Shown: in pieces, positions 51,578-59,811 of the stretch
How the letters are laid out: each line of letters begins with the position of its first letter
How positions within the stretch are numbered: position 1 is the first letter of the stretch
Assembly (NCBI GenBank): GCA_934141145.1
Contig: CAKPCA010000002.1
Coordinates: 1-64,000, forward strand
Reading direction: 5' to 3'
Source of the DNA: an uncultured Bacilli bacterium
GTDB lineage: Bacteria; Bacillota_I; Bacilli_A; RF39; UBA660
DNA length: 64,000 nt
Position numbers and translations under genes: made by a program
The notes under the pieces: generated by a model
The model's database searches: none
What the model was told of the DNA's origin: nothing
What the model saw: the letters and a program-made list of their open reading frames with translations, nothing else

Positions 51578-51610
51578 TTGTTTTTGTTTTTGTACCATCT
51601 ATGAAAGTAA

Positions 51611-51626
51611 TGTTTCACGTGGAACA
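51611..51626. other. parS-like site 2
   Basis: This is the same 16-base sequence as site 1, with the same single difference from consensus. The surrounding 30 bases (gtggaacattgttttt) are also the same in both copies, suggesting a duplication. Confidence 0.9.
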
Positions 51627-51664
51627 TTGTTTTTATTTTTTTCTATTTAATATTAAAAGTACTA

Positions 51665-51680
51665 TGTTTCACGTGAAACA
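51665..51680. other. parS site 3, perfect consensus, overlapping the tadA stop codon
   Basis: TGTTTCACGTGAAACA is a perfect 16-base palindrome. It is also read as the last codons of tadA (Cys-Phe-Thr then TGA), so part of the site is protein-coding. It should be bound by ParB (Spo0J). Confidence 0.95.
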
Positions 51681-52094
51681 TATTAAATATTTTCTTCTTT
51701 TTTCTTTAAAAAATGTTGTTAATAAATCTGAAAAGTATTTTTTCTCTATATATTCATAGTTATTAATTGCATCTTTTTGTTCTTCATTTTGTTTAGATAA
51801 ATAGTAAACGTCGCTAATTCTACTTTTTTTAATTATTTCTTTACACATTGAACATGGTTCTAATGTTACATACATTTTGCAATCATTTAATCTCCAATTA
51901 TTTAAATTTTGCTGTGCTTCATTTATTGCAATTATTTCTGCATGATTCATAAAATTTTGAGTTTGTTCTACTTTATTATATCCTCGTCCGACTATAATGT
52001 TATTTTTTACTATTATTGCTGCAATTGGCACTTCATTTTCTTCTATAGCTTTATTAGTTAATTTTTTTAATTCATCAAATATGATATTTTCCAT
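51669..52094 (-). CDS. tadA: tRNA adenosine(34) deaminase
   Basis: The 141-residue protein starts MENIIFDELKKLTNKAIEEN and has the zinc-deaminase motifs MNHAEIIAINEAQ and VTLEPCSMCKEIIKKSRIS. It converts A34 to inosine in tRNA(Arg). The ATG at 52094 follows GGAGG; a longer frame to 52169 would run into the SRP RNA and is rejected. Its stop codon lies within a parS palindrome. It lies between the SRP RNA and dnaX as in Bacillus. Confidence 0.95.
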   Translation of the reverse strand: MENIIFDELKKLTNKAIEENEVPIAAIIVKNNIIVGRGYNKVEQTQNFMNHAEIIAINEAQQNLNNWRLNDCKMYVTLEPCSMCKEIIKKSRISDVYYLSKQNEEQKDAINNYEYIEKKYFSDLLTTFFKEKRRKYLICFT

Positions 52095-52104
52095 ATTTTC
52101 CTCC

Positions 52105-52183
52105 AAAAAAAAGCACACACGAAAAGGGAATGTTAAGGCTGCTATATTTCTATCCTGACCTGGTTCCAATATTTCCGTTGTGC
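52105..52183 (-). ncRNA. ffs: Signal recognition particle RNA, small (4.5S-like) type
   Basis: The minus-strand RNA contains GGAACCAGGTCAGGATAGAA then ATATAGCAGCCTTA, the conserved apical loop and SRP54-binding internal loop. GCACAACGGAAA at its 5' end pairs with the TTTTCGTGTGTGC segment at its 3' end to close a single long hairpin. Eight Ts after the stem (52105-52112) act as terminator. At about 75 nt it lacks the Alu domain of the 270-nt Bacillus scRNA. It targets membrane proteins with Ffh and FtsY. Confidence 0.92.
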
Positions 52184-52189
52184 AATTAA

Positions 52190-52218
52190 AATATACATTA
52201 TATATGTTTTTTTGTCAA
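52190..52218 (-). promoter_or_regulatory. Promoter of the SRP RNA
   Basis: Minus-strand TTGACA and TATATT are 17 bases apart, placing the start seven bases downstream at the first G of the SRP RNA. Confidence 0.75.
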
Positions 52219-52270
52219 TAAATTTATAAAAAATACGTTTTTTTATATATTTTGTTCGTGTTCTGTTCGT

Positions 52271-52294
52271 AAAATATTTCCCGGGAAATATTTT
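52271..52294. other. Noc-binding-site-like palindrome
   Basis: The 14-base core ATTTCCCGGGAAAT (52276-52289) matches the Bacillus Noc binding consensus, and A/T flanks extend it to a perfect 24-base palindrome. It lies between the gyrA terminator and the SRP RNA promoter. Noc is a ParB paralogue for nucleoid occlusion. No noc gene is in the window. Confidence 0.75.
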
Positions 52295-52300
52295 TAAACA

Positions 52301-52327
52301 AAAAAGAAACTATTATTCAGTAGTTTC
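52301..52327 (-). terminator. Terminator after gyrA
   Basis: Minus-strand GAAACTA and TAGTTTC form a seven-pair stem around an eight-base loop, followed by TTTTTTG. The stop codon of gyrA lies in the loop region. Confidence 0.7.
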
Positions 52328-54769
52328 TTCTTCGTTTTCTGATCCTTCTAATTCTTCTTTAGTAGTAGCAATTGTTGTAACTTTTTGATTTTCTTTTAAG
52401 TTAATTAATCTAACACCTTGTGTTACCCTACTCATTTTAGATACTTGATTCATAGGTATTTTAATAATAATTCCGCTATTTGTAATAATCATTAACTCTT
52501 CATCATCATTTACGTTCTTAACAGCAGCTAAATTACCATTCTTTTCTGTAACATTTAATGCTTTAACACCTTTACTACCTCTATGAGTTAAACGATATTC
52601 TTCAATATTTGTACGTTTTCCGTAACCATTTTCTGTAATAATTAATATATCGCTTGTTGGATCAACCTTTTCAGCACTTACACAAATAGCATCTTCTGGT
52701 ATTTCAATACCTTTAACACCACTTGCAGTTCTACCCATAACTCTTATTTCATTTTCATTAAATCTAACTAATCTTCCATTTGATGAACCAATAACTATTT
52801 CATTGTTACCATCAGTTTTTGTAACAAACAATAGTTCATCATCTTCTTTTAATGTAATTGCGATTTTACCACTTTTTCTAATTGAATCAAATTCTTCAAT
52901 ATTTGTTCTCTTTACTAATCCTTTTCTAGTAACAAATGTAATATAATCACTATTATCATCTTTTGAAATACTTAATATTGAATTAATTTTTTCATCTTTT
53001 TCAATTGGTAATAAGTTAATTATTGGTAGTCCTTTTGCTTGTCTACTAAATTCTGGTATCTCGTAACCCTTTATTTTATATACTTTTCCTTTATTTGAGA
53101 AGAATAATATATAATCATGAGTCTTAACTGTTACCATCTTTTCAACGAAATCTTCTTCATTAGTAGACATACCTTTAACTCCTACACCACCTTTATTTTG
53201 TACTTTATAAGTGTCTGTAGTAAGTCTTTTTATGTAACCTTTGTTCGTTAATGTAACAATTATATCTTCTACAGGTATTAATGATTCATCTTCTATATAA
53301 TCAATAGCTGTCATATCAATACTTGTTCTTCTTTCGTCAGCATATTTATCTTTAATTTCTAATAATTCTGATTTAATTATACCGAAAATTCGTTCGTCTG
53401 ACGCTAAAATTGCTTTCAAATCTTTAATTTTTTCTAATAAATCATTTAATTCGTTCTCAATTTTATCTCTTTCTAATCCTGTTAATCTTCTTAACTTCAT
53501 TTCTAGAATTGCATCTGATTGAATTTCACTTAAACCAAATTTACTCATTAAACCAGCCTTTGCTTCTTCATCTGATTTAGAGCCTCTAATTAATTTAATT
53601 ACTTCATCAATATGATCAAGTGCAATTTTTAAACCTTCTAATATATGAACTCTTTTTTCTGCTTTATCTAAGTCAAATTTTGTTCTTCTTATAATTACTT
53701 CTTTTTGATATTCAATATATTTTGAAATAATATCTTTTAATCCTAGTGTTTTTGGAACACCTTTATCTAACATTAAGAATATTATTCCGAAATTAGTTTG
53801 AAATTGTGTATGTTTATATAAATTATTTAACACAACTTGTGCATTTGCATCTTTTTTAAGTGTAATAGTTATTTTTACACCATTTTTTAAATCTGTATGG
53901 TAATCTGCTATACCTTCTATAGTTTTATTGTGGACAAGTTCTGCAACCTTATTTTTAAGTTCCATTGTATTAACACCATAAGGAACTTCATCAATAATTA
54001 TATAATGTTTACCATTTTCTTCTTCAATTCTTGCCCTACTTCTTATAGTAATGGTTCCTCTACCTGTTTCATAAGCCTTTTTAATACCACTATTTCCTAA
54101 AATAATACCACCTGTTGGGAAATCTGGTCCTTTAATATGTTCCATTAATCCAAGAGTATCAATTTCAGGATTATCTATATAAGCAATACATCCATCAATT
54201 ACTTCACCTAAGTTATGTGGTGGAATATTTGTTGCCATACCAACAGCAATACCCATAGTACCATTTACAAGAATATTTGGAAATCTTGAAGGTAATATTT
54301 CAGGTTCTTTTTCTGTTTCATCAAAGTTTGGTATGAAATTTACTGTATCTTTATTAATATCTCTTAACAATTCTAGTGAAATTTTAGAAAGTCTTGATTC
54401 AGTATAACGCATTGCGGCTGCCCCATAACCTTCTATATTACCAAAGTTACCATGTCCATCAACAAGCATATTTCTATAACTAAAATCTTGTGCCATACGA
54501 ACCATTGCTTCATATATACTTGAATCTCCATGCGGATGATATTTACCCATAACATCACCGACAATACGTGCCGATTTTTTATGAGGTTTATCTGGTGTAT
54601 AACCTGATTCATACATTGACCATAAAATTCTTCTGTGAACTGGCTTTAAACCATCTCTAAGGTCAGGTAATGCACGGGCTACAATAACACTCATTGAATA
54701 CTCTAAGAATGATGTTTCTATTTCACTTACTATGTTATTTTCTTCTAATCTATCTCTACTATGATCCAT
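52313..54769 (-). CDS. gyrA: DNA gyrase subunit A
   Basis: The 818-residue protein has ARALPDLRDGLKPVHRRILW near 31-50, the quinolone-resistance region HPHGDSSIYEAMVRMAQDFS with Ser83 and Glu87 as in sensitive Firmicutes, and the catalytic tyrosine in AAAMRYTESRLS (Tyr122). The C-terminal six-bladed pinwheel follows, with the GyrA box QNKGGVGVKG and an acidic tail. With GyrB it introduces negative supercoils. It follows gyrB by ten bases; GGAGG precedes its ATG. Confidence 0.98.
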   Translation of the reverse strand: MDHSRDRLEENNIVSEIETSFLEYSMSVIVARALPDLRDGLKPVHRRILWSMYESGYTPDKPHKKSARIVGDVMGKYHPHGDSSIYEAMVRMAQDFSYRNMLVDGHGNFGNIEGYGAAAMRYTESRLSKISLELLRDINKDTVNFIPNFDETEKEPEILPSRFPNILVNGTMGIAVGMATNIPPHNLGEVIDGCIAYIDNPEIDTLGLMEHIKGPDFPTGGIILGNSGIKKAYETGRGTITIRSRARIEEENGKHYIIIDEVPYGVNTMELKNKVAELVHNKTIEGIADYHTDLKNGVKITITLKKDANAQVVLNNLYKHTQFQTNFGIIFLMLDKGVPKTLGLKDIISKYIEYQKEVIIRRTKFDLDKAEKRVHILEGLKIALDHIDEVIKLIRGSKSDEEAKAGLMSKFGLSEIQSDAILEMKLRRLTGLERDKIENELNDLLEKIKDLKAILASDERIFGIIKSELLEIKDKYADERRTSIDMTAIDYIEDESLIPVEDIIVTLTNKGYIKRLTTDTYKVQNKGGVGVKGMSTNEEDFVEKMVTVKTHDYILFFSNKGKVYKIKGYEIPEFSRQAKGLPIINLLPIEKDEKINSILSISKDDNSDYITFVTRKGLVKRTNIEEFDSIRKSGKIAITLKEDDELLFVTKTDGNNEIVIGSSNGRLVRFNENEIRVMGRTASGVKGIEIPEDAICVSAEKVDPTSDILIITENGYGKRTNIEEYRLTHRGSKGVKALNVTEKNGNLAAVKNVNDDEELMIITNSGIIIKIPMNQVSKMSRVTQGVRLINLKENQKVTTIATTKEELEGSENEEETTE

Positions 54770-54779
54770 GATTTACCTC

Positions 54780-56696
54780 CTATATATCCAAATTCTGTAC
54801 ATATACAGCATTATTTTCAATAAATTGTCTTCTAGGTTCTACTTCTTCACCCATTAATTTAGAGAATGCTGCATCTGCTTCTATTGTATCATTTACTGTT
54901 ATTCTTCTAAGAATTCTATGATTTATATCCATTGTTGTTTCATTTAATTCTTCTGCATCCATTTCTCCTAAACCTTTCATACGTTGAATTAAAGGTTTAA
55001 CATTTGGATTTAATGTTGCTAAATATGCATCTTTTTCATCATCATTTAATACATATTTTTTTACTTTACCATGTGTAATTGAATATAGTGGAGGTTGAGC
55101 AGCATATACATGTCCTGCCTCTACAATTGGTCTAAAGAAGCGATAGAATAATGTTAATAATAATACTCTAATATGTGATCCATCAACATCAGCATCAGTC
55201 ATTATTATTATTTTATGGTATCTTAATTTACTTAAATCAAATTCTTCACCAATACCAGTACCAAATGCAGTTATTATTGTTCTAATTTCTTCATTTGATA
55301 ACGCTCTATCTAATCTTGCTTTTTCAACATTTAATATTTTTCCTCTAAGTGGAAGTATTGCCTGTGTCATTGAATTTCTACCTTTTAAAGCTGATCCTCC
55401 AGCCGAATCCCCCTCTACTAGGAAAATTTCACAAACAGATGGATCTTTTTCTTTACAATCAACAAGTTTTCCACCGAAATTAACTACATCTAAATCACTT
55501 TTTCTACGAGTTAATTCTCTTGCTTTTTTAGCTGCTACTCTTGCCCTTGCAGCAGTCATTGTTTTATCAACAATTATCTTTGCTTCTTCTGGATTTTCCA
55601 TTAAGAATCTTTCAAAACCTTCTGCAAAAACATTATCTGCTATTTTTCTAACTTCTGAATTACCAAGTCTACCTTTTGTTTGACCTTCAAATTGTGGATT
55701 TGGATGTTTACAAGATATTATCATTGTTAATCCTTCTTTAACATCATCACCTGTTAATGCAGCATCTTTATCCTTTAAGAAGTTATTTTTTCTAGCATAA
55801 TTATTAATAATTCTAGTTAAGGCTCTTCTAACACCTTCTTCATGTGTACCACCATCATGTGTATTTATATTATTTACAAATGAATAAATATTGTCTGTAT
55901 ATCCTGAATTATATTGCATAGCAACTTCAAACATAATTCCTGCTTCTTCACCTTGTAAATGAATTATTTCTTCATGAATTGGTGTCTTATTCTTATTTAA
56001 GAACTTAACATATTCACTTATACCACCTTCATAATGGAAAGTTTCTTGTTTTTCTTCTCCAGGTCTTTTATCAGTTAATGTTAATCTTAACCCTTTATTT
56101 AAGAATGCAAGTTCTCTTGTTCTAACTTTTAAAGTTTCATAATCATATATATCAGTATCAAATATATCTGCATCTGGCTTAAATGTAACTGTCGTTCCTG
56201 TTTTATCTTTTTCGCATTCTCCTATTACAGTTAATGGTTGTACTGTTTTCCCACCATTAGCAAACTTTACCTCATATACTTTTCCTTCTTTATAAACTGT
56301 TACTACAACCCAGCTTGATAAAGCGTTTACAACAGATGCACCAACACCATGAAGTCCACCAGATACCTTGTATCCTCCTCCGCCAAATTTTCCACCTGCA
56401 TGAAGTACTGTATAAACAGTTTCTACTGTGGATATTCCTGTTTTTGGATGAATACCAACTGGTATTCCTCTACCATTATCAACTACTGTTACTGAATTAT
56501 CTTTATTTATTGTTATTTCAATATGATTACAAAAACCTGCTAAAGCCTCATCTATTGAGTTATCTACTATTTCCCAAACTAAATGATGTAATCCTTTAAC
56601 ATCTGTTGTTCCAATATACATACCTGGTCTTTTTCTTACTGCTTCTAGTCCTTCAAGTACTTGTATTGCTGAAGCATCATAATTATTCTCTGCCAT
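54780..56696 (-). CDS. gyrB: DNA gyrase subunit B
   Basis: The 638-residue protein starts MAENNYDASAIQVLEGLEAV and has the GHKL ATPase (VDNSIDEALAGFCN, VDNGRGIPVGIHPKTG, GGLHGVGASVVNALS) and the Toprim part with FLVEGDSAGGSALKGRNSMT and MTDADVDGSHIRVL. It powers gyrase. The ATG at 56696 follows AGGTG and overlaps the end of recF by 14 bases; the upstream frame at 56726 lies inside recF. The position next to recF and gyrA favours GyrB over ParE. Confidence 0.98.
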   Translation of the reverse strand: MAENNYDASAIQVLEGLEAVRKRPGMYIGTTDVKGLHHLVWEIVDNSIDEALAGFCNHIEITINKDNSVTVVDNGRGIPVGIHPKTGISTVETVYTVLHAGGKFGGGGYKVSGGLHGVGASVVNALSSWVVVTVYKEGKVYEVKFANGGKTVQPLTVIGECEKDKTGTTVTFKPDADIFDTDIYDYETLKVRTRELAFLNKGLRLTLTDKRPGEEKQETFHYEGGISEYVKFLNKNKTPIHEEIIHLQGEEAGIMFEVAMQYNSGYTDNIYSFVNNINTHDGGTHEEGVRRALTRIINNYARKNNFLKDKDAALTGDDVKEGLTMIISCKHPNPQFEGQTKGRLGNSEVRKIADNVFAEGFERFLMENPEEAKIIVDKTMTAARARVAAKKARELTRRKSDLDVVNFGGKLVDCKEKDPSVCEIFLVEGDSAGGSALKGRNSMTQAILPLRGKILNVEKARLDRALSNEEIRTIITAFGTGIGEEFDLSKLRYHKIIIMTDADVDGSHIRVLLLTLFYRFFRPIVEAGHVYAAQPPLYSITHGKVKKYVLNDDEKDAYLATLNPNVKPLIQRMKGLGEMDAEELNETTMDINHRILRRITVNDTIEADAAFSKLMGEEVEPRRQFIENNAVYVQNLDI

Positions 56697-57804
56697 ATTT
56701 TTCACCTCGTTCATATACTTTTCCATTTTCTACATAAAAAATTTCTGCATTTTTTACTAAATTTTCATCTATCTTATTTATATCAGTAGATGTTATAAAA
56801 ACTTGTAAATCTTTTTCTATATATTTAATAATATTATTCTTTTTATTTTCATCAAGTTCACTAAATATATCATCTAATAAAAGTATTGGTTTGACATATT
56901 TATTTTCCCTAAATACCTCTATTTCTGCTAACTTAAAGCATAAAATAGCTAATCTATGTTGTCCTTGTGAACCATAATTATTAATTTTTACATCATTAAT
57001 GTATATAGAAAAATCATCTCTATGTGTTCCAATTAAAGTCATTCCTTGCATTAATTCACTAGATTTTATTTTGTCATATTTAACTTTCATTTCTTGTAAC
57101 ATATTTTTTTCATTAGATATATTAACAAAAGTTTCATATTTTATATAGATCTTATCTTCACCTGTTATGTCTTTATATATCTTTTTAATATAAAAGTTTA
57201 TCTTATTTAAATATTCATTTCTGTATTCAATTATTTCTACATTTTTTTTAATTAGTTCTGTAGTCAATACATCTAAATAAGCATCATTTATTTTATTTCT
57301 ATTACTTTTTAAATATTCATTTCTATTTTTTAATACCTTAGTATAATCATTTATTAATTTTAAATAATTATTATAAAATTGAGATATTTCTATATTTAAA
57401 AAGTATCTTCTTCCAGATGGTGGACCTTTTAATATCTCAAGGTCATCTGGACAAAACATAACAACATTTATATTTGAAATATACTCACTTGTCTTTCTTA
57501 TTACTTTGTCATTAATTGATACCCTTTTACCATTTGAATTAATAAGAACTTCATAATTTTTATTAAATGAGTTTTCAAATACAATTTCTCCTCTTATTTT
57601 TGTAAAAACTTCACCATTTTTTATCAAAAATAAATCTTTATTGCAACGATGTGACTTAGTTATTGATAAAACATATATTCCTTCAAGTATATTTGTTTTA
57701 CCTTGGGCATTATTTCCGATGAAAATATTTATTTTTTTATTAAATTTAAGTTCTAAACTTGAATAATTTCTAAAATTTGATAAACAAATTTTCTTTAAAA
57801 TCAT
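56683..57804 (-). CDS. recF: Recombination mediator RecF
   Basis: The 373-residue SMC-like ATPase has LSNFRNYSSLELKFNKKINI then FIGNNAQGKTNILEGIYVLS (Walker A near 34-41), GPPSGRRYFLNIEISQ, the ABC signature NYGSQGQHRLAILCFKLAE, and KPILLLDDIFSELDENKK (Walker B). It loads RecA at gaps with RecOR. It lies between comK and gyrB and overlaps gyrB by 14 bases. The yaaA gene that separates dnaN from recF in Bacillus is not present. Confidence 0.97.
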   Translation of the reverse strand: MILKKICLSNFRNYSSLELKFNKKINIFIGNNAQGKTNILEGIYVLSITKSHRCNKDLFLIKNGEVFTKIRGEIVFENSFNKNYEVLINSNGKRVSINDKVIRKTSEYISNINVVMFCPDDLEILKGPPSGRRYFLNIEISQFYNNYLKLINDYTKVLKNRNEYLKSNRNKINDAYLDVLTTELIKKNVEIIEYRNEYLNKINFYIKKIYKDITGEDKIYIKYETFVNISNEKNMLQEMKVKYDKIKSSELMQGMTLIGTHRDDFSIYINDVKINNYGSQGQHRLAILCFKLAEIEVFRENKYVKPILLLDDIFSELDENKKNNIIKYIEKDLQVFITSTDINKIDENLVKNAEIFYVENGKVYERGEKYGRE

Positions 57805-57882
57805 TTTAAACCTATTTTTATGCTCATATTCTCACCTTTATACTAAAATAATGCTCCTATACACATACTTACATTATACCAC

Positions 57883-57929
57883 AAAAAAGGGCATTTTTTA
57901 TACTTTTTTATAAAAATATACCCTTTTTA
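57883..57929 (-). terminator. Terminator after the comK-like gene
   Basis: Minus-strand AAAAAGGGTAT and ATGCCCTTTTT form an eleven-pair stem with an AT-rich loop, followed by a T. It makes the comK-like gene a separate unit from recF. Confidence 0.7.
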
Positions 57930-57932
57930 TTA

Positions 57933-58379
57933 CTAAATACTTTTTCTTTTTCTTAAAATCGATTCTAATTTAGTTGCTCTTAAATATTGATTATCAAAAG
58001 AACCTATTGATATGTCAATTTCAACACTTTCACCATTTTCAAAATATACAATAGACTTACCATTCAAATCTTTATAATCTGTTATGTGATTAAGTGAAAA
58101 CCAAATACAATCTGATAACCTTGGCGATGTACTAGGAAAATATATCATATTTCTACTTTCTTCTATTATAATTGGAGATTTATGACTAACCCCTATTAAA
58201 CTTTTAGTACCCTCATGTCTTCCTAAATATGAGCTACCAAAATATTCACAACTTCTTTCTATTATTTTCATTGTATTCATATTTACTATAAATCTACTAT
58301 TTTTCTCTATTACTTTTGTATTAAAATCATCAATTGGTATCAAAGCTATTGTATCTTTATTGATTTCATAACAATTCAT
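57933..58379 (-). CDS. comK: ComK-family competence regulator, short form
   Basis: The 148-residue protein starts MNCYEINKDTIALIPIDDFN and has IERSCEYFGSSYLGRHEGTK, VSHKSPIIIEESRNMIYFPS and CIWFSLNHI, the conserved core of ComK, plus ENGESVEIDISIGSFDNQYL. ComK activates DNA-uptake genes in Bacillus. B. subtilis ComK is 192 residues, and the C-terminal roughly 35-40 residues are missing here. GAGGAGG precedes the ATG. It sits between dnaN and recF, where yaaA lies in Bacillus, bounded by terminators on both sides. Confidence 0.88.
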   Translation of the reverse strand: MNCYEINKDTIALIPIDDFNTKVIEKNSRFIVNMNTMKIIERSCEYFGSSYLGRHEGTKSLIGVSHKSPIIIEESRNMIYFPSTSPRLSDCIWFSLNHITDYKDLNGKSIVYFENGESVEIDISIGSFDNQYLRATKLESILRKRKSI

Positions 58380-58470
58380 TTAATTTCCTCCTCTATAAAA
58401 TATTTTCTCCTTTGAAAAGAAATTTCCCTTATTTATACTCAAAAAAATTAAAAAAATTGTCATTTTATGT

Positions 58471-58507
58471 AAAAAATGAGAAAAATATTAAATTTTTTCT
58501 CATTTTT
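58471..58507 (-). terminator. Terminator between dnaN and the comK-like gene
   Basis: Minus-strand AAAAATGAGAAAAA and TTTTTCTCATTTTT form a long stem, followed by an AT-rich stretch with two further T-runs. The stop of dnaN lies five bases away. Confidence 0.65.
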
Positions 58508-58511
58508 CATA

Positions 58512-59633
58512 CTAATATGTCTTAATTGGTAACAATAATTGTATTAAATCTTCGTCTTCATCTGTCTTTAAAATAATTGGTTTAACATCTGAATTTAATA
58601 ATATTCTTATATCTTTACTATTTATTGTTCTTAATGCTTCCATCATATATTTTGAAGAAAATGCTATTTTTATTTCATTATCATTATTCTTAGTAATTGC
58701 AAGTTTTTCCTCTACTTTACCTATTTCTGGTGTATTTGAACTTATTACAACTTCATTTCCACAAGTTTCGAATTTTATAACATTTTTCTCTTTTTCAGAA
58801 GTAAGTAATGCGGCTCTATCTATTACTTTATATAATTCATCTAAATCAGCTTTTATTTCTAATGAAAATTCTTCTGGAATAAGTCTTGATGTATCTGGGA
58901 AAGATCCATTTAATAACCTTGATTGGAATAAAATATTATCAAACTTAAATAAAATCTTATTTGAGAAAATATGAATTTCTATATTTTCATCCTCATCATT
59001 TATTATTTTAACAAGTTCACCCATATTTTTACCTGGTATAACTATATTTATAATGTTATCCACAGGATTATCAAGTCTTACTATTTTTTTAGATAATCTA
59101 TATGAATCTGTAGCAATGCATTCCATCTTATCATTTTCTATTTTAATATTAATACCTGTTAATATAGGTCTAGATTCTTGCATAGATGTTGCAAATAAAG
59201 TTTGATTAACAATATTTTTTATTACTTTTTTACTTAATATTATTGGATTAATTGAATTTTCTAAATTAATGTTAGGAAATTCATTAGGATCTATTCCATT
59301 TAAATTGAAATTAGAATTTTGAGAATTGATTAATATTTTAAGTCCATCTATTATTTCTATATTAATTAATCCTTCTGGTAATTTTCTAACTATTTCAAGT
59401 AAATATTTTCCTTGAATAACAATTGTTCCTAAACTTTCTATTTTATCTATATATTTTTTATCTATAAAACTTTCTATATCTATTTCATTATTTGTAGCAG
59501 TTAAGAATAAACCTTCATTAGTAAGATTAAATTTTATTCCTCCTAATACAGGTATAACATTTTTAGAAGATACCGCCTTTGATACATTATTTAAATTTTC
59601 TAATAATAATTCTTTTTTTATACTAAATTTCAT
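58512..59633 (-). CDS. dnaN: DNA polymerase III beta sliding clamp
   Basis: The 373-residue protein has three related domains: MKFSIKKELLLENLNNVSKA, LTATNNEIDIESFI, MQESRPILTGINIKIENDKM with CIATDSYRLSKKIV, and the C-terminal LRTINSKDIRILLNSDVKPI then LIQLLLPIKTY. The ring holds the polymerase on DNA and binds RecF-region factors. GGAGGG precedes the ATG. It follows dnaA across a gap of 178 bases that belongs to the origin region. Confidence 0.98.
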   Translation of the reverse strand: MKFSIKKELLLENLNNVSKAVSSKNVIPVLGGIKFNLTNEGLFLTATNNEIDIESFIDKKYIDKIESLGTIVIQGKYLLEIVRKLPEGLINIEIIDGLKILINSQNSNFNLNGIDPNEFPNINLENSINPIILSKKVIKNIVNQTLFATSMQESRPILTGINIKIENDKMECIATDSYRLSKKIVRLDNPVDNIINIVIPGKNMGELVKIINDEDENIEIHIFSNKILFKFDNILFQSRLLNGSFPDTSRLIPEEFSLEIKADLDELYKVIDRAALLTSEKEKNVIKFETCGNEVVISSNTPEIGKVEEKLAITKNNDNEIKIAFSSKYMMEALRTINSKDIRILLNSDVKPIILKTDEDEDLIQLLLPIKTY

Positions 59634-59811
59634 AAAAACCCTCCTAGCCTCAAAATCATTATATCATATTATTATTTAAATTTATGTTATTTTTATTATT
59701 ACTGTTGAAAATGTGCATAACTTTGTTTTTCTTTGTAATTTAAAGGATTTTTTTATTTTTTCCTGTGCAATACTTTTTAATAACAAAGTTTATAACTTTT
59801 ATTTATCCACA
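59634..59811 (-). other. dnaA-dnaN intergenic part of the origin, with DnaA boxes and a dnaN promoter
   Basis: TTATCCACA at 59803-59811 is a perfect DnaA box immediately past the dnaA stop. TGTGCATAA at 59712-59720 reads TTATGCACA on the minus strand. Between the second box and dnaN lies an AT-only stretch that could unwind. A minus-strand TGATATAAT (59658-59666), an extended -10, may be the dnaN promoter. In Bacillus the unwinding element lies in this gap. Confidence 0.6.

Noticed and set aside
52095..52169. N-terminal extension of tadA by 25 residues
   Set aside because: The stretch is the SRP RNA and its terminator, and the ATG at 52094 has a proper GGAGG.
35231..52169. Use of TGA as tryptophan (Mycoplasma code)
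   Set aside because: TGA ends yabG and tadA at conserved lengths, and Trp positions in dut and others use TGG.
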